Source of the DNA: JAOUGY01 sp963825585 | Lineage (GTDB): Bacteria > Actinomycetota > Acidimicrobiia > Spongiisociales > ZC4RG35 | NCBI GenBank assembly: GCA_963825585.1 | Contig: CAWGTX010000010.1 | Span: forward strand, 434,001 to 498,000 | DNA: 64,000 bases | Direction: 5' to 3' | In this document: piece after piece, positions 16,300 to 25,260 of the stretch | Layout of the letters: each line of letters starts with the position of its first letter | Position numbering within the stretch: the first letter of the stretch is position 1 | Program-made: the position numbers and the translations under genes | Notes under the pieces: model-generated | Told to the model about the DNA's origin: nothing | The model's input: the letters and a program-made list of their open reading frames with translations, nothing else | Database searches by the model: none

Positions 16300-17646
16300 G
16301 TGGCCCACGTGGAGTCGCCTCGTGGGCGCCGCAGACCAGCGGGGTCCGGATTGACCCGCTTCGTCGAGGCCACGCTCCTGTTGGGAGCGGCGGTACTGAT
16401 GGCGCTCGGTGTCACGATGGTGAACCTGTCGGGGGCGGGTGGCGTCGACGCCCAGGTCGCCATCAGCTTCCTCACCGCCGCCATTGCCTTCGGATCGGTG
16501 CACGTGGCGATCCGGGTGTTCGCCCCCGAAGCGACGCCCGTGCTCCTTCCCCCGGTGGCGCTCGTCACGGTGTTCGGAATGGTCGAGATCTACCGTCTGG
16601 AACCGGAACGGGCTGCGCTGCAGCGGTGGTGGCTGGTGCTGGGTGCGGTGGTGGCGATCGTGGTCCTGGCCTGGCTCAACCGGGTGGGCCTCACCGCCCT
16701 GCGTCGCTACCGCAACGTCATGTTCCTGGTTGGCGTATCGGTGTTGCTCCTGCCGCTGCTCCCCACCGACGGCCCGCTCCCGATCCGAGGGTTCGAGGCG
16801 AACGGGTCCCGCCTGTGGATCGTGCTGGACCTCGGTTTCATCCAGCTCAACTTCCAGCCTGGGGAGGTGGCCAAGGTCATGTTCGTCGGGTTCCTGGCGG
16901 CCTACCTGGCGGACCGGGGACCCGCCCTCTCCGGAGCCCGCCGAAAGATCGGCCCCCTGGCCATCCCGGAGCCCCGGCAACTGGCGCCACTCGTGATCGT
17001 GTGGGCTGGGAGTTTGGCAGTGCTGGTGTTCCAACGTGACCTGGGTGCGTCACTGCTGTTGTTCTCGGTGTTCGTTGCGCTGCTCTACGCCGCCACCGGA
17101 TCCGGCGGATACCTCACCGGTGGCCTGGCGCTCACGATGATGGGTGCGTTCGCATCGTGGCGGCTGTTCGATCACGTCGACCGTCGGGTGACCGCATGGC
17201 TACGACCGTTCACGGACTACGACGATGCCGGCTACCAGATCGCCCAAGGGGTCTTCGCCCTCGGCACCGGGAGCCTGTCGGGATCGGGCCCCGGGCTGGG
17301 ACGTCCCGACCTCATCCCCTTCGCCAGCACCGACTTCATATTCGCCGCCGTAGGTGAGGAGTTCGGCTTCGCCGGGTCGGTGGCGGTCTTGTGTGCCTAC
17401 GCACTCATCGTGGCCGCCGGGTTCGGGATCGCACTCCGTGCCCGCGACCCTTTCCGCAAACTGCTGGCAGTGGGTCTGGCGTTCGCCTTCGGCATCCAGG
17501 TGTTCCTCATAATCGGTGGCGTGCTCCGCGTCGTTCCGCTCACGGGTATCACGCTGCCGTTCATGTCCTATGGAGGCTCCTCACTGCTGGGCAACTTCGT
17601 GGTGCTCGCTCTGCTCGCCCGGGTCTCACACGAGGAGGCCGGATGA
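16300..17646 (+). CDS. rodA: SEDS-family peptidoglycan glycosyltransferase (RodA/FtsW)
   Basis: A 448-residue polytopic membrane protein with about ten to twelve helices after a short basic N-terminus. SEDS features include 'QLNFQPGEVAKVMFVGFLAAY', here split as 'NFQPGEVAKV', then 'VFQRDLGASLLLFSVF' (RDLG region with the catalytic Asp candidate), 'DFIFAAVGEEFGFAGS' and 'GITLPFMSYGGSSLLGNF'. It polymerises lipid II together with the class B PBP encoded next. Position between pstP and pbpA matches mycobacterial rodA. The GTG at 16300 is the first in-frame start. Confidence 0.93.
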   Translation: MAHVESPRGRRRPAGSGLTRFVEATLLLGAAVLMALGVTMVNLSGAGGVDAQVAISFLTAAIAFGSVHVAIRVFAPEATPVLLPPVALVTVFGMVEIYRLEPERAALQRWWLVLGAVVAIVVLAWLNRVGLTALRRYRNVMFLVGVSVLLLPLLPTDGPLPIRGFEANGSRLWIVLDLGFIQLNFQPGEVAKVMFVGFLAAYLADRGPALSGARRKIGPLAIPEPRQLAPLVIVWAGSLAVLVFQRDLGASLLLFSVFVALLYAATGSGGYLTGGLALTMMGAFASWRLFDHVDRRVTAWLRPFTDYDDAGYQIAQGVFALGTGSLSGSGPGLGRPDLIPFASTDFIFAAVGEEFGFAGSVAVLCAYALIVAAGFGIALRARDPFRKLLAVGLAFAFGIQVFLIIGGVLRVVPLTGITLPFMSYGGSSLLGNFVVLALLARVSHEEAG

Positions 17647-19100
17647 ACGGGCCCACCCGTCGCCTCGCCACCGTGCTGTTCATGGGGTTTCTCGCCCTGC
17701 TCGGGTCGGTGACCTGGATCCAGGTGATTGCCGCCGACCGCTACCGCGACGACCCGCGCAACATCCGGACCTCCATCAGCGAGAGCGGCAAGGAGCGCGG
17801 AGTGATCGTCACCGGCGATGGCACCGTGCTGGCACGATCAGAACCGTCCACCGACGACCCCCAGTCGTTCGTCCGCATCTACCCCGAGGGACCCGCCTAC
17901 GCCCCCGTGGTCGGCTACACCAGCCGGCTGGCGGGCAGCGCCGGCATCGAGTCGGCGTTCGCAGACGAACTCAGAAGCCGCCGCGACCTCACGCCCTCCG
18001 ACATGATCTCGGCGCTCTTCGGACGCGACCTGAGGCCCCGCAGCGTCCAGGTGGCAATCATCCCCGAGCTGCAGCAGCGCGCCTTCGAGGCGTTGGGTGA
18101 CAACCGTGGATCGGTGGTTGCGCTCGACCCCCGCACTGGCGACGTGCTGGCCTATGTCACCACCCCGACGTATGACCCACAGGCTCTGGCCGGACCCGAC
18201 GGGCTCGAGAACCGGGAGGCCCTCCTCGCCGAGCCTGATGGGCCGCTGCGCGATCGGGCCGGCAACGAGCTGCTCCGCCCCGGCTCGACGTTCAAGGTGA
18301 TCGTGGCGGCCGCGGCCTTCGAGTCCGGGGAGTTCTCCCCCGAAACCCAGTTCGACGACCCGGCCTCGTTCCAGCTGCCCGGCTCCACCGCCACCATCTC
18401 CAACTTCGGTGACGGGTTGTGCAACGACGGCGGCCAGGTGAGTCTCGAGGTCGGCTTCATCAGGTCCTGCAACACCGTCTTCGCCGACCTCGCCATCCAG
18501 GTCGGGGCCGAGCAGATCGGCCGGACCGCCGAAGCCCTCGGGTTCTCGGAGCCGATCGAGATGCCGTGGGACACCACGGCGTCGCTGTTCCCCACCGCCG
18601 AACTCGAAGAGGACGCAGCCGCACTCGGCCAGAGCGGGATCGGCGAGCGCGACGTCCGCGCCACCCCGCTCCAGATGGCACTGGTGACCGCCGCCATCGC
18701 AAATGGGGGAGAGATGATGGCACCCCGGGTTGTGACCCAACTGTTCGACGCCGATGGAGAGACCGTCGAGGCATTCGAGCCGAGGTCGCTGGGCTCGCCA
18801 CTCTCGGTGGCCACCGCCGACGTGCTCACCGAGATGATGGAGCGGGTGGTGACAGAGGGGACGGGGAGACAGGCCGCCATCCGTGGGGTGCGGGTGGCCG
18901 GCAAAACGGGCACCGCCCAAGGCGTCGATGCCGCCCCCGACGTGTGGTTCATCGGCTTCGCCCCGGTCGAAGATCCGGCCATCGCCATCGCCGTGATGGT
19001 GGAGGACGGGGGCGAATCCGGGGGCAGCGCCACCGGCGGAGGGGTGGCGGCGCCCATCGCTGCAGCCGTGATGGACCGCTGGCTGAGCATTCGACCGTAG
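17643..19100 (+). CDS. pbpA: Penicillin-binding protein (class B transpeptidase), PbpA-like
   Basis: A 485-residue protein. An N-terminal membrane helix (about 8-30) anchors it. The transpeptidase domain has the SxxK motif at Ser215-Lys218 ('RPGSTFKVI'), SxN as 'RSCNTVFAD' and KTG in 'VAGKTGTAQG'. It cross-links the glycan made by the adjacent RodA. The start ATG overlaps the rodA stop (ATGA), indicating translational coupling. It is close in length to mycobacterial PbpA (491). Confidence 0.95.
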   Translation: MNGPTRRLATVLFMGFLALLGSVTWIQVIAADRYRDDPRNIRTSISESGKERGVIVTGDGTVLARSEPSTDDPQSFVRIYPEGPAYAPVVGYTSRLAGSAGIESAFADELRSRRDLTPSDMISALFGRDLRPRSVQVAIIPELQQRAFEALGDNRGSVVALDPRTGDVLAYVTTPTYDPQALAGPDGLENREALLAEPDGPLRDRAGNELLRPGSTFKVIVAAAAFESGEFSPETQFDDPASFQLPGSTATISNFGDGLCNDGGQVSLEVGFIRSCNTVFADLAIQVGAEQIGRTAEALGFSEPIEMPWDTTASLFPTAELEEDAAALGQSGIGERDVRATPLQMALVTAAIANGGEMMAPRVVTQLFDADGETVEAFEPRSLGSPLSVATADVLTEMMERVVTEGTGRQAAIRGVRVAGKTGTAQGVDAAPDVWFIGFAPVEDPAIAIAVMVEDGGESGGSATGGGVAAPIAAAVMDRWLSIRP

Positions 19101-19114
19101 AATCCGAGGACTCC

Positions 19115-21244
19115 ATGGAAGTGCCCACCAACCTCACCGACCGCTACGAGCTCAACGCGCACCTGGCGCGGGGCGGGATGGCCGACGTCTATCAGGGACG
19201 TGACTCCCTGCTGGGCCGCAAGATCGCGGTCAAGGTGCTGCACTCCCAACTGTCGGCCGACGAGGCCTTCGTCAAGCGGTTCCGTCGCGAGGCCCAGGCG
19301 GCCGCCAACCTGACCCACCCCAACATCGTCGGTATCTACGACTGGGGTCAACTCGACTCCACCTACTTCATCGTGATGGAGCTGGTCGAGGGCCGCAGCC
19401 TGCGCGACGTGCTCAAATCCGAGGGGGCGCTGCTCCCGCGCCGGGCGATCGAGATCGCCGCCGAGGTGTCGGCCGCCCTCAGCGTCGCCCACCGGGCCGG
19501 GCTGGTGCACCGCGACATCAAGCCGGGCAACATCCTGCTCGCCGCCGACGGAACCGTGAAGGTCACCGACTTCGGCATCGCCCGCGCCTGGGACGACTCC
19601 CAGGAACTCACCCGCACCGGGGCGGTGATGGGAACTGCCACCTACTTCAGCCCCGAGCAGGCCCAGGGTGCTCCCGCCGACGAGCGCTCCGACGTCTACT
19701 CGCTGGGCGTGGTGCTGTACGAGATGCTCACCGGCCAGCCCCCGTTCCGGGGTGACAGCCCGGTAGCCGTCGCCTATCAGCACGTGTCCTCGGACGTACC
19801 GTCGCCGTCGGTCCTCAACGGCGACGTCACGCCGGCCCTCGACCACATCGTGCTCAAGGCGATGCACAAAGATCCGGCACTTCGCTATCAGACCGCAGAG
19901 GAGCTTCGCAACGACCTGTGGCGGGTGCTCAAGGGTGACAAGCTCGAGACCACTCCCACGCCGCCCCCTGTCACTCCGACATCGATGGTGGACGACGGCG
20001 CCACCCGCATGATGACCACCTCGGCGCCGCCGGCCACCGTGCCGCCCGCGGAGGGATACCGCCAGCTCGAGGAGCCTCCGCCCAGCAACAACGTGGCGTT
20101 CGTGGTGGGTGCTTTCGCCCTGCTGGCGACCCTGGGATTGCTGTTGTTCCTCGTGCTGCGGCTCCTGAACCCCTCCGACGAGGTGGATGTCGTTGCCATC
20201 CCCAATCTGGCAGGAATGACCCGAACCCAGGCACTAGAAGAACTCAGGGCGCTCGACCTGTTCGGCTTCCCCGAAGAAGAGGTCAACGCCGAGGTCGAAC
20301 CAGGCCTCGTCATCCGAACCGAGCCTTCCGCCGGTCAGGAGGTGGAACCGGGTTCACAGGTGACGGTGTTCATCTCGGCGGGCGCCGAGCTGCGGGAGGT
20401 GCCCACCGTGGAGGGTCTCACCCAGGAGCAGGCGCGGGTGCGTCTCGAAGCGGATGGGTTCACCCTGGGCACCGTCACCACCGAAAACAACCCCGACGTG
20501 GAGCTCGGCCTGGTCATATCCCAGGATCCGGCGCCGGGTGACGAAGCGCCGGTCGGGTCGCCGGTCAACCTCTTGATCTCAGTCGGACCGAACGCCATCC
20601 CCGTGCCCAACGTCGAGAACCTGCCCGAGGACGAAGCCACCGCCCGCCTCGCCGACGCCGACTTGACCTGGGAGATAGACACCGAACCGAGCGACACCAT
20701 CGCCGAGGGACGCGTCATCCGCACCGAACCGGGTGCGGGCGAGGAAGTCGAGCCGGGATCGGTGATCCTGGTGGTCGTGTCGGAAGGGCCCGAGCCGGTG
20801 GTGGTGCCAAGCCTGTTCGGACTCACCCCCGATCAGGCCGAGGAAGTGCTCGCCGAACTCGGTTTGGAGCTGTCGGTGAGTTCCCAGACCCAGATCGTCG
20901 ATGACGTGGGCCTGGTCGGAAAGGTTGCCGCCCAGAATCCCGACGAGGGAGCCGAGCTGGAACCGGGCGAGTCCGTCACGGTGGCCTTGGGTGAGCTGCG
21001 CCAGATCCCCGTGCCCGACCTGTCGGGAATGACCGAGCAGGAAGCCAGAGACGCTCTCGAGGATCTCGGGCTGGTGATGTCGATCGACCCCGACCGGATC
21101 GGAGTCGATGATCCGGGCCTGGATTCGCGGGTGGTGGATCAGGATCCCGATCGCAACACCGAGGTGAATCCGGGTTCGACCGTCGTGGTGGTGCTTGGTA
21201 CCTACGTGCCGCCCGAAACCACTCCCACCACCGTCACTTCGTGA
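19115..21244 (+). CDS. pknB: PknB-like Ser/Thr protein kinase with five PASTA domains
   Basis: A 709-residue membrane kinase. The kinase domain spans about 1-275: glycine loop 'HLARGGMADVYQGRD', Lys in 'IAVKVLH', catalytic loop 'LVHRDIKPGNIL', 'VTDFGIAR' (DFG) and 'GTATYFSPEQ' (P+1 loop). After a Pro/Thr-rich linker comes one membrane helix (about 328-350) and five PASTA repeats, beginning 'VAIPNLAGM', 'REVPTVEGL', 'IPVPNVENL', 'VVVPSLFGL' and 'IPVPDLSGM'. PASTA domains sense muropeptides or lipid II. Mycobacterial PknB has four. No separate pknA gene is present here. The ATG at 19115 has GAGGA upstream. Confidence 0.96.
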   Translation: MEVPTNLTDRYELNAHLARGGMADVYQGRDSLLGRKIAVKVLHSQLSADEAFVKRFRREAQAAANLTHPNIVGIYDWGQLDSTYFIVMELVEGRSLRDVLKSEGALLPRRAIEIAAEVSAALSVAHRAGLVHRDIKPGNILLAADGTVKVTDFGIARAWDDSQELTRTGAVMGTATYFSPEQAQGAPADERSDVYSLGVVLYEMLTGQPPFRGDSPVAVAYQHVSSDVPSPSVLNGDVTPALDHIVLKAMHKDPALRYQTAEELRNDLWRVLKGDKLETTPTPPPVTPTSMVDDGATRMMTTSAPPATVPPAEGYRQLEEPPPSNNVAFVVGAFALLATLGLLLFLVLRLLNPSDEVDVVAIPNLAGMTRTQALEELRALDLFGFPEEEVNAEVEPGLVIRTEPSAGQEVEPGSQVTVFISAGAELREVPTVEGLTQEQARVRLEADGFTLGTVTTENNPDVELGLVISQDPAPGDEAPVGSPVNLLISVGPNAIPVPNVENLPEDEATARLADADLTWEIDTEPSDTIAEGRVIRTEPGAGEEVEPGSVILVVVSEGPEPVVVPSLFGLTPDQAEEVLAELGLELSVSSQTQIVDDVGLVGKVAAQNPDEGAELEPGESVTVALGELRQIPVPDLSGMTEQEARDALEDLGLVMSIDPDRIGVDDPGLDSRVVDQDPDRNTEVNPGSTVVVVLGTYVPPETTPTTVTS

Positions 21245-22050
21245 TCAACCAAGCACTGACTGCCTGGTACCACCACACCAACCGGCCGGTCCCCTGGCGG
21301 ACCCTCACCGACCCCTGGCCGATCCTCGTCTCGGAGGTCATGGCCCAGCAGACCCAACTATCCAGGGTCATCCCCGCATGGGAACGATTCATGGCGCGGT
21401 TCCCCGACCCGGCGAAACTGGCCGACGCCGAGGTGGCCGAACTCATCGAGCTGTGGGCGGGGTTGGGATACCAGAGACGGGCACTCAACCTGCGACGGGC
21501 CGCCACCGAGATCGCCGCCCAGGGTTGGCCGACCACGGCAGCCGGACTCGTATCGCTGCCCGGCATCGGCCCATACACCGCCGCCGCTGTGGCCTGCTTC
21601 GCCTTCGGTGAACCGGTCCCGGCGATCGACACCAACCTCCGGCGTGTGCTGTCCCGCTGGGAGGGCCGACCCCTCACCGGCGCAGCACTCACCGAGGCCG
21701 CCTGGCGCAATCTCGACCGGAACCGACCCGCCACCTGGAACCAGGCGGTCATGGACCTGGGGGCGACCGTGTGCCGCCCCGCCGAGCCCCGCTGTGACGT
21801 GTGCCCGGTGCACGAGTGGTGTGCCGACCCGTCCGTCTACGTTCCACCCCCACGACAGTCCCGCTACGAGGGCTCGGTACGGCAAGCCCGGGCAGCCGTC
21901 ATGAAGGCCCTCGCCGGAGGCCCCGCCCATCTGCAGACCCTGGCAGACCGTCTCGACGTCGAGCCGAACCGACTGAACCGGGCCGTGGCAACGCTCGAAT
22001 CCGAAGGAGCCATCAGCCGGGTGGGCGCCACGTTGCAGCTCGCGCCGTAG
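21241..22050 (+). CDS. mutY: A/G-specific adenine DNA glycosylase
   Basis: A 269-residue HhH-GPD glycosylase that removes A mispaired with 8-oxoG. The catalytic Glu is in 'VSEVMAQQTQLSRV', the hairpin and catalytic Asp in 'LPGIGPYTAAAV' and 'AIDTNLRRV'. Four cysteines in 'CRPAEPRCDVCPVHEWC' (C-x6-C-x2-C-x5-C) bind [4Fe-4S]. The C-terminal MutT-like domain that recognises 8-oxoG in E. coli MutY is absent. Instead the last 50 residues look like a small winged helix ('LQTLADRLDVEPNRLNRAVA'). The GTG start overlaps the pknB stop, an unusual operon partner. A related adenine or thymine glycosylase activity cannot be excluded. Confidence 0.88.
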   Translation: MINQALTAWYHHTNRPVPWRTLTDPWPILVSEVMAQQTQLSRVIPAWERFMARFPDPAKLADAEVAELIELWAGLGYQRRALNLRRAATEIAAQGWPTTAAGLVSLPGIGPYTAAAVACFAFGEPVPAIDTNLRRVLSRWEGRPLTGAALTEAAWRNLDRNRPATWNQAVMDLGATVCRPAEPRCDVCPVHEWCADPSVYVPPPRQSRYEGSVRQARAAVMKALAGGPAHLQTLADRLDVEPNRLNRAVATLESEGAISRVGATLQLAP

Positions 22051-22074
22051 CCGGCAACGAGGTCGGCGGACTCC

Positions 22075-22610
22075 TACGCGTTCCGAACGCGTCACCATGC
22101 TCGCGAGGGAAAGGCCAACACCTTTGTCCCCCACGCAGCGCAGTGGGGGAAGGGTCCGTCCGGCGAAGCGCCGGGGCGACGAAGGAGCGGGGTAGGGGGG
22201 TTGAAAGCCCACGAGAAGAACTCCGACGCGTTCCGGAACGCGCGCTCATGCTCGCAAGGGAAAGGCCCCCAGTAGCTTTGTCCCCCACGGAGCGGAGTGG
22301 GGGAAGGGCGGGGCTCCCCGCGACGAAGGAGCGTGGTAGGGGGGTTGAAAGCCCACGAGAAGACTCAGAACGCGACATCATGCTCGCGAGGGAAAGGCCC
22401 CCCCTACCCCGCAAGCGTCCGGTCGCCTCGACCGGCGGACCCTTCCCCCTCTCGCAAGCTCGAGGGGGACAAACGCGCCGGGGTTGAGAGCCACGAGAAG
22501 AGCTCCCCACGCGCTCCGGAACGCGACATCATGCTCGCGAGGGAAAGGCCCCCCCTACCCCGCAAGCGGGGGCCCCTTCCCCCTCTCGCAAGCTCGAGGG
22601 GGACAGACAT
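22075..22610. repeat. Field of four degenerate direct repeats (about 130-155 bp units)
   Basis: The core CATGCTCGCGAGGGAAAGGC (or CGCAAGGG variant) recurs at about 22097, 22251, 22380 and 22530. Between cores lie recurring pieces: 'GTGGGGGAAGGG' or 'CCCCTCTCGCAAGCTCGAG', 'GACGAAGGAGCG' and 'GGTTGAAAGCCCACGAGAAG'. G-runs and C-runs allow strong hairpins. Long open frames here on both strands are by-products of the GC-rich repeats. The field separates mutY from the convergent lipoprotein gene. Confidence 0.8.
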
Positions 22611-22612
22611 GT

Positions 22613-23875
22613 CTACCCGAGTCTTCGGTCGGCGGCGAGAACCAGGAGCTTGTCGCCGAAGAGCACGGGGGTCGATCCGATGCCGTCGGGGGTTTCGATC
22701 CGCCAGGTCTCGGTGCCGGTGGTGGGGTCGAAGGCGATCAGGGCACCCTGGCTCTCGCTGGTGATGTCGTCGACGGCGCGATCGAGGGTGACCAGCAGCC
22801 GGCCGGCGAGGGTGGTCAGGGCGAGCCGGTGCGCGGGGCCCAGGTCGGCGGTCCAGGTGCCGTCGAGCGGGCGGAGACGCCAGGAGCCTTCAATCTGGTC
22901 CGCCACAACTCCCCGCCCGGGAAATGCCGCGCCGGGCGTTCCCGAGCCTTCCAGGCTGTGTGAGACCGAACCGGTGACGGGGTCGACCAGGTCGATCGTG
23001 GAACCGTGGTGGATGAGTACCTCGTCCTCGTGGACGGTGACCACCTGATCGGTGAGCGGGATCCGCCACAACTCCTCTCCGTCGACCGGCGCGAGCGCTG
23101 CCACGGCGTCACCCGTGACGGCCACCACCACCCCGCCCGAGAGTGTCAGGGTGTCGAGCACTGAGGGCCCGAGAACCGTGCTCCAGCTGACGTCGCCCGA
23201 GTCGGGGTCCAGGCCCACCACCCGGTCGGGGAACACCCGCTGCACGATGACACCTCCCACCAGGATCGGTGGGGTGACGGCCCGGTCGGTGGAAGCCCTC
23301 CACACGGTGTTGCCGGTGATGGCGTCGAGCGCACCTACATCACCACCGTCGATGAGGTAGAGCCGCTGTCCGTCGGAGACCACCTGTGAGCTCATCTCGG
23401 CGTCGGGGACGAACGACCACGTGGGCCGTCCCGTGGCAGGGTCGATGCGGGTCACCAACCCGGCGATGCCGCCAATCGTCACCGTGAGATAGACGCCGTC
23501 GGCGGTCTGGATCAGCCGGTTGCCGGGCAGGTCGCCGATCTGCCAGCGGGGCGCGCCCGAGGCGGCATCGACTGCAACCACATCGCTGCCGCCGCCCAGC
23601 AGGGCGAGCCCGTCTGCCAGGCGGACGTCTGGGTCGGCGGTCCACGGGACGTCCCGGCTCCATTCGACGTCGCCGCTGTCCGGATCGACCGAGAAGAGCT
23701 CGGCGTGGAGGTCCTGGGTGGGATCGGATGAGGAGCCGGAGCTCATCACCTCGAACGGCCGTCCGTCGAGAGCCACCGGGTCGATGTCGGCGAGACGGGA
23801 TTCGGGAGTGGTGGCGCAGCCCGACATCACCAAAGCGGTGGCCACGATCGCGGCCACGGCGGTGGGCGTTCTCAC
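22613..23875 (-). CDS. Lipoprotein with PQQ-type beta-propeller
   Basis: About 420 residues. A GTG start at 23875 overlaps the pabA stop codon (GTGA), and gives a signal sequence ending in 'ALVMSGC', a plausible lipobox. The mature part has repeated PQQ blades: 'VDPDSGDVEWSRDV', 'VDAASGAPRWQIGD', 'IDPATGRPTWSF', 'LDAITGNTVWRA', 'LDPDSGDVSWST', 'FDPTTGTETWRIE'. These 'D..TG...W' blades often serve as scaffolds or surface sensors rather than enzymes. A longer frame upstream overlaps pabA and is rejected. Function beyond a surface propeller is unknown. Confidence 0.82.
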   Translation of the reverse strand: MRTPTAVAAIVATALVMSGCATTPESRLADIDPVALDGRPFEVMSSGSSSDPTQDLHAELFSVDPDSGDVEWSRDVPWTADPDVRLADGLALLGGGSDVVAVDAASGAPRWQIGDLPGNRLIQTADGVYLTVTIGGIAGLVTRIDPATGRPTWSFVPDAEMSSQVVSDGQRLYLIDGGDVGALDAITGNTVWRASTDRAVTPPILVGGVIVQRVFPDRVVGLDPDSGDVSWSTVLGPSVLDTLTLSGGVVVAVTGDAVAALAPVDGEELWRIPLTDQVVTVHEDEVLIHHGSTIDLVDPVTGSVSHSLEGSGTPGAAFPGRGVVADQIEGSWRLRPLDGTWTADLGPAHRLALTTLAGRLLVTLDRAVDDITSESQGALIAFDPTTGTETWRIETPDGIGSTPVLFGDKLLVLAADRRLG

Positions 23876-24438
23876 CGGAGGAAGTTGGCGAGCAGTGCTT
23901 TGCCCTCGGTGGTCATGATCGACTCCGGATGGAACTGGACACCGGTGATGGGCAGTTCGCGGTGGCGCAGCCCCTGGATCACGTCGTCCTCGATGCTCCA
24001 GGCGCACTCCTCCAGGTCGTCGGGCATGTCCACGGCCGCCAACGAGTGGTAGCGGGTGGCGGTGAACGGATTCTCGAGATCGTGGAACAGCCCGAGACCG
24101 TCGTGCCGGATGGTCGACGTCTTGCCGTGCTTGGGTTCGGGTGCCAGATCGACCTTCCCGCCGAATGCCACGACGATCGCCTGATGCCCCAGGCACACAC
24201 CGAGTGTGGGGATCTCGGTACCGAACGTGCGGATGTAGTCCACCGAATAGCCGGCCTCCTCGGGCCGACCGGGGCCGGGGGAGATCAACAGCCGATCGGG
24301 TGAGAGGTTGCGGCCCTCTTCCGGCGCGAGCACGTCGTTGCGCACCACCACCGGCTCAGCGCCCAACTCACCCAGGTACTGCACCAGGTTGAAGGTGAAC
24401 GAGTCGTAGTTGTCGATGACCAAAACGCGGAGAGACAT
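23872..24438 (-). CDS. pabA: Aminodeoxychorismate/anthranilate synthase glutamine amidotransferase
   Basis: A 188-residue class I glutamine amidotransferase (PabA/TrpG). 'VLVIDNYDSFTFNLVQYLG' is the typical opening. The oxyanion region is 'ISPGPGRPEEAG', the nucleophile Cys is in 'LGVCLGHQ', and His/Glu are in 'GVQFHPESIMT'. It supplies ammonia for p-aminobenzoate (folate) or anthranilate (tryptophan). The gene lies beside crgA and near pknB, the same neighbourhood as mycobacterial trpG/pabA. The partner subunit is not in the window. Confidence 0.93.
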   Translation of the reverse strand: MSLRVLVIDNYDSFTFNLVQYLGELGAEPVVVRNDVLAPEEGRNLSPDRLLISPGPGRPEEAGYSVDYIRTFGTEIPTLGVCLGHQAIVVAFGGKVDLAPEPKHGKTSTIRHDGLGLFHDLENPFTATRYHSLAAVDMPDDLEECAWSIEDDVIQGLRHRELPITGVQFHPESIMTTEGKALLANFLR

Positions 24439-24518
24439 GTGGCTCAGAGGTTACCGGCCTCAGAATCCGGGCTAGCCTGAGTCCCAGTCCACATCGACCA
24501 GACGAACCCGATCCAGAG

Positions 24519-24767
24519 ATGCCCGAGTCAAAACGCCGTAAGCCCCGCTACACAGGTCCCACGCAGAGCCGGGACCATTCCGGTCAGGTCGTGTCGAAGT
24601 CGGCGCCCCCGTCGCCCACCTGGTACGTCGTGCTGATGACGGTTCTGATGGCGGCCGGTGTGATCCTGGTCATCACTCGGTTCGTGTTCAGCTGGGATCA
24701 GTGGGTCACCCTCACCGGTCTCGGCCTGATCGCGATCGGGTTCCTGATGACGACGAACTACCGGTAG
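24519..24767 (+). CDS. crgA: Cell division protein CrgA
   Basis: An 82-residue protein with a basic, Ser/Pro-rich N-terminus ('MPESKRRKPRYTGPTQS') and two membrane helices ('WYVVLMTVLMAAGVILVITR' and 'LTGLGLIAIGFLMTT'). This is the CrgA architecture; CrgA recruits PBPs and links FtsZ to peptidoglycan synthesis in actinobacteria. It is divergent from pabA, and 3 kb from the pknB operon, a conserved arrangement near the origin. Confidence 0.9.
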   Translation: MPESKRRKPRYTGPTQSRDHSGQVVSKSAPPSPTWYVVLMTVLMAAGVILVITRFVFSWDQWVTLTGLGLIAIGFLMTTNYR

Positions 24768-24801
24768 CTGCTGGCTGCTGGCTGCTGGCTGCTGGCTGCT
24801 C
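24766..24801. repeat. GCTGCTG heptamer array, left arm
   Basis: Five consecutive 7-bp units (GCTGCTG) begin at the crgA stop codon. The array is the inverted counterpart of the CAGCAGC array at 27302-27329, so the two flank the PadR-DUF1048-DrrAB operon. Confidence 0.8.
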
Positions 24802-24877
24802 GCACCCCGCTCACGGCTCACCGCTGATCTCCCTCCGTACACCTCGCTGAGTTCTCGCTTGCACTCCTCCGCTATTC

Positions 24878-24909
24878 AGCGTTACTATGTACTGGTACTC
24901 AGTAACGCT
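24878..24909. promoter_or_regulatory. Putative PadR operator
   Basis: The 9-bp arms AGCGTTACT (24878-24886) and AGTAACGCT (24901-24909) are perfect reverse complements around GTAC-TG-GTAC. The dyad ends 21 bp before the padR GTG start, a typical place for PadR autoregulation. Confidence 0.6.
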
Positions 24910-24930
24910 CGAGTAGTTGGGAGGCGATCG

Positions 24931-25260
24931 GTGGGGAAGCAGATGACGGAGATGCTCAAGGGCACCCTGGAGGGGATCGTCCTCGCCATCCTGGGGGTGC
25001 GGCCGGCCTACGGCTACGAGATCACGGCACGGTTGCGCGAGCAGGGCTTCGTCGACATCGCCGAGGGGACCATCTACGCGCTGCTGGTCAGGATCGAACA
25101 GCGTGGCCTCGTGGACGTCGAGAAGGTGGCGTCCGAGAAGGGGCCACCCCGCAAGGTGTACTCGCTCAACGACCGCGGGCAGGGGTACCTCGAGGAGTTC
25201 TGGAAGACCTGGAGCTTCCTCGCCGAACGACTCGACCAGCTCCACCAGGGAGGAAGATGA
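24931..25260 (+). CDS. PadR-family transcriptional regulator
   Basis: A 109-residue protein with the PadR winged helix: 'MLKGTLEGIVLAILGVRPAYGYEI' (shown here in part as 'MLKGTLEGIVLAIL'), 'EGTIYALLVRIEQRGLV' as recognition helix and 'PPRKVYSLNDRGQGYLEEF' as wing and dimer helix. GTG 24931 is chosen because GGGAGG (24919-24924) is 6 bases upstream; ATG 24943 is an alternative. The stop overlaps the start of DUF1048, and the operon continues with a DrrAB exporter. PadR members in this arrangement usually repress the exporter until a drug binds. Confidence 0.9.
   Translation: MGKQMTEMLKGTLEGIVLAILGVRPAYGYEITARLREQGFVDIAEGTIYALLVRIEQRGLVDVEKVASEKGPPRKVYSLNDRGQGYLEEFWKTWSFLAERLDQLHQGGR

Noticed and set aside
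22013..22510. Minus-strand 165-residue ORF and related plus-strand ORFs
   Set aside because: They arise from GC-rich repeats and show repeated low-complexity peptides without family features.
22075..22610. Possible CRISPR array
   Set aside because: Repeats are mosaic, 130-155 bp apart and imperfect, with no uniform spacers and no cas genes.
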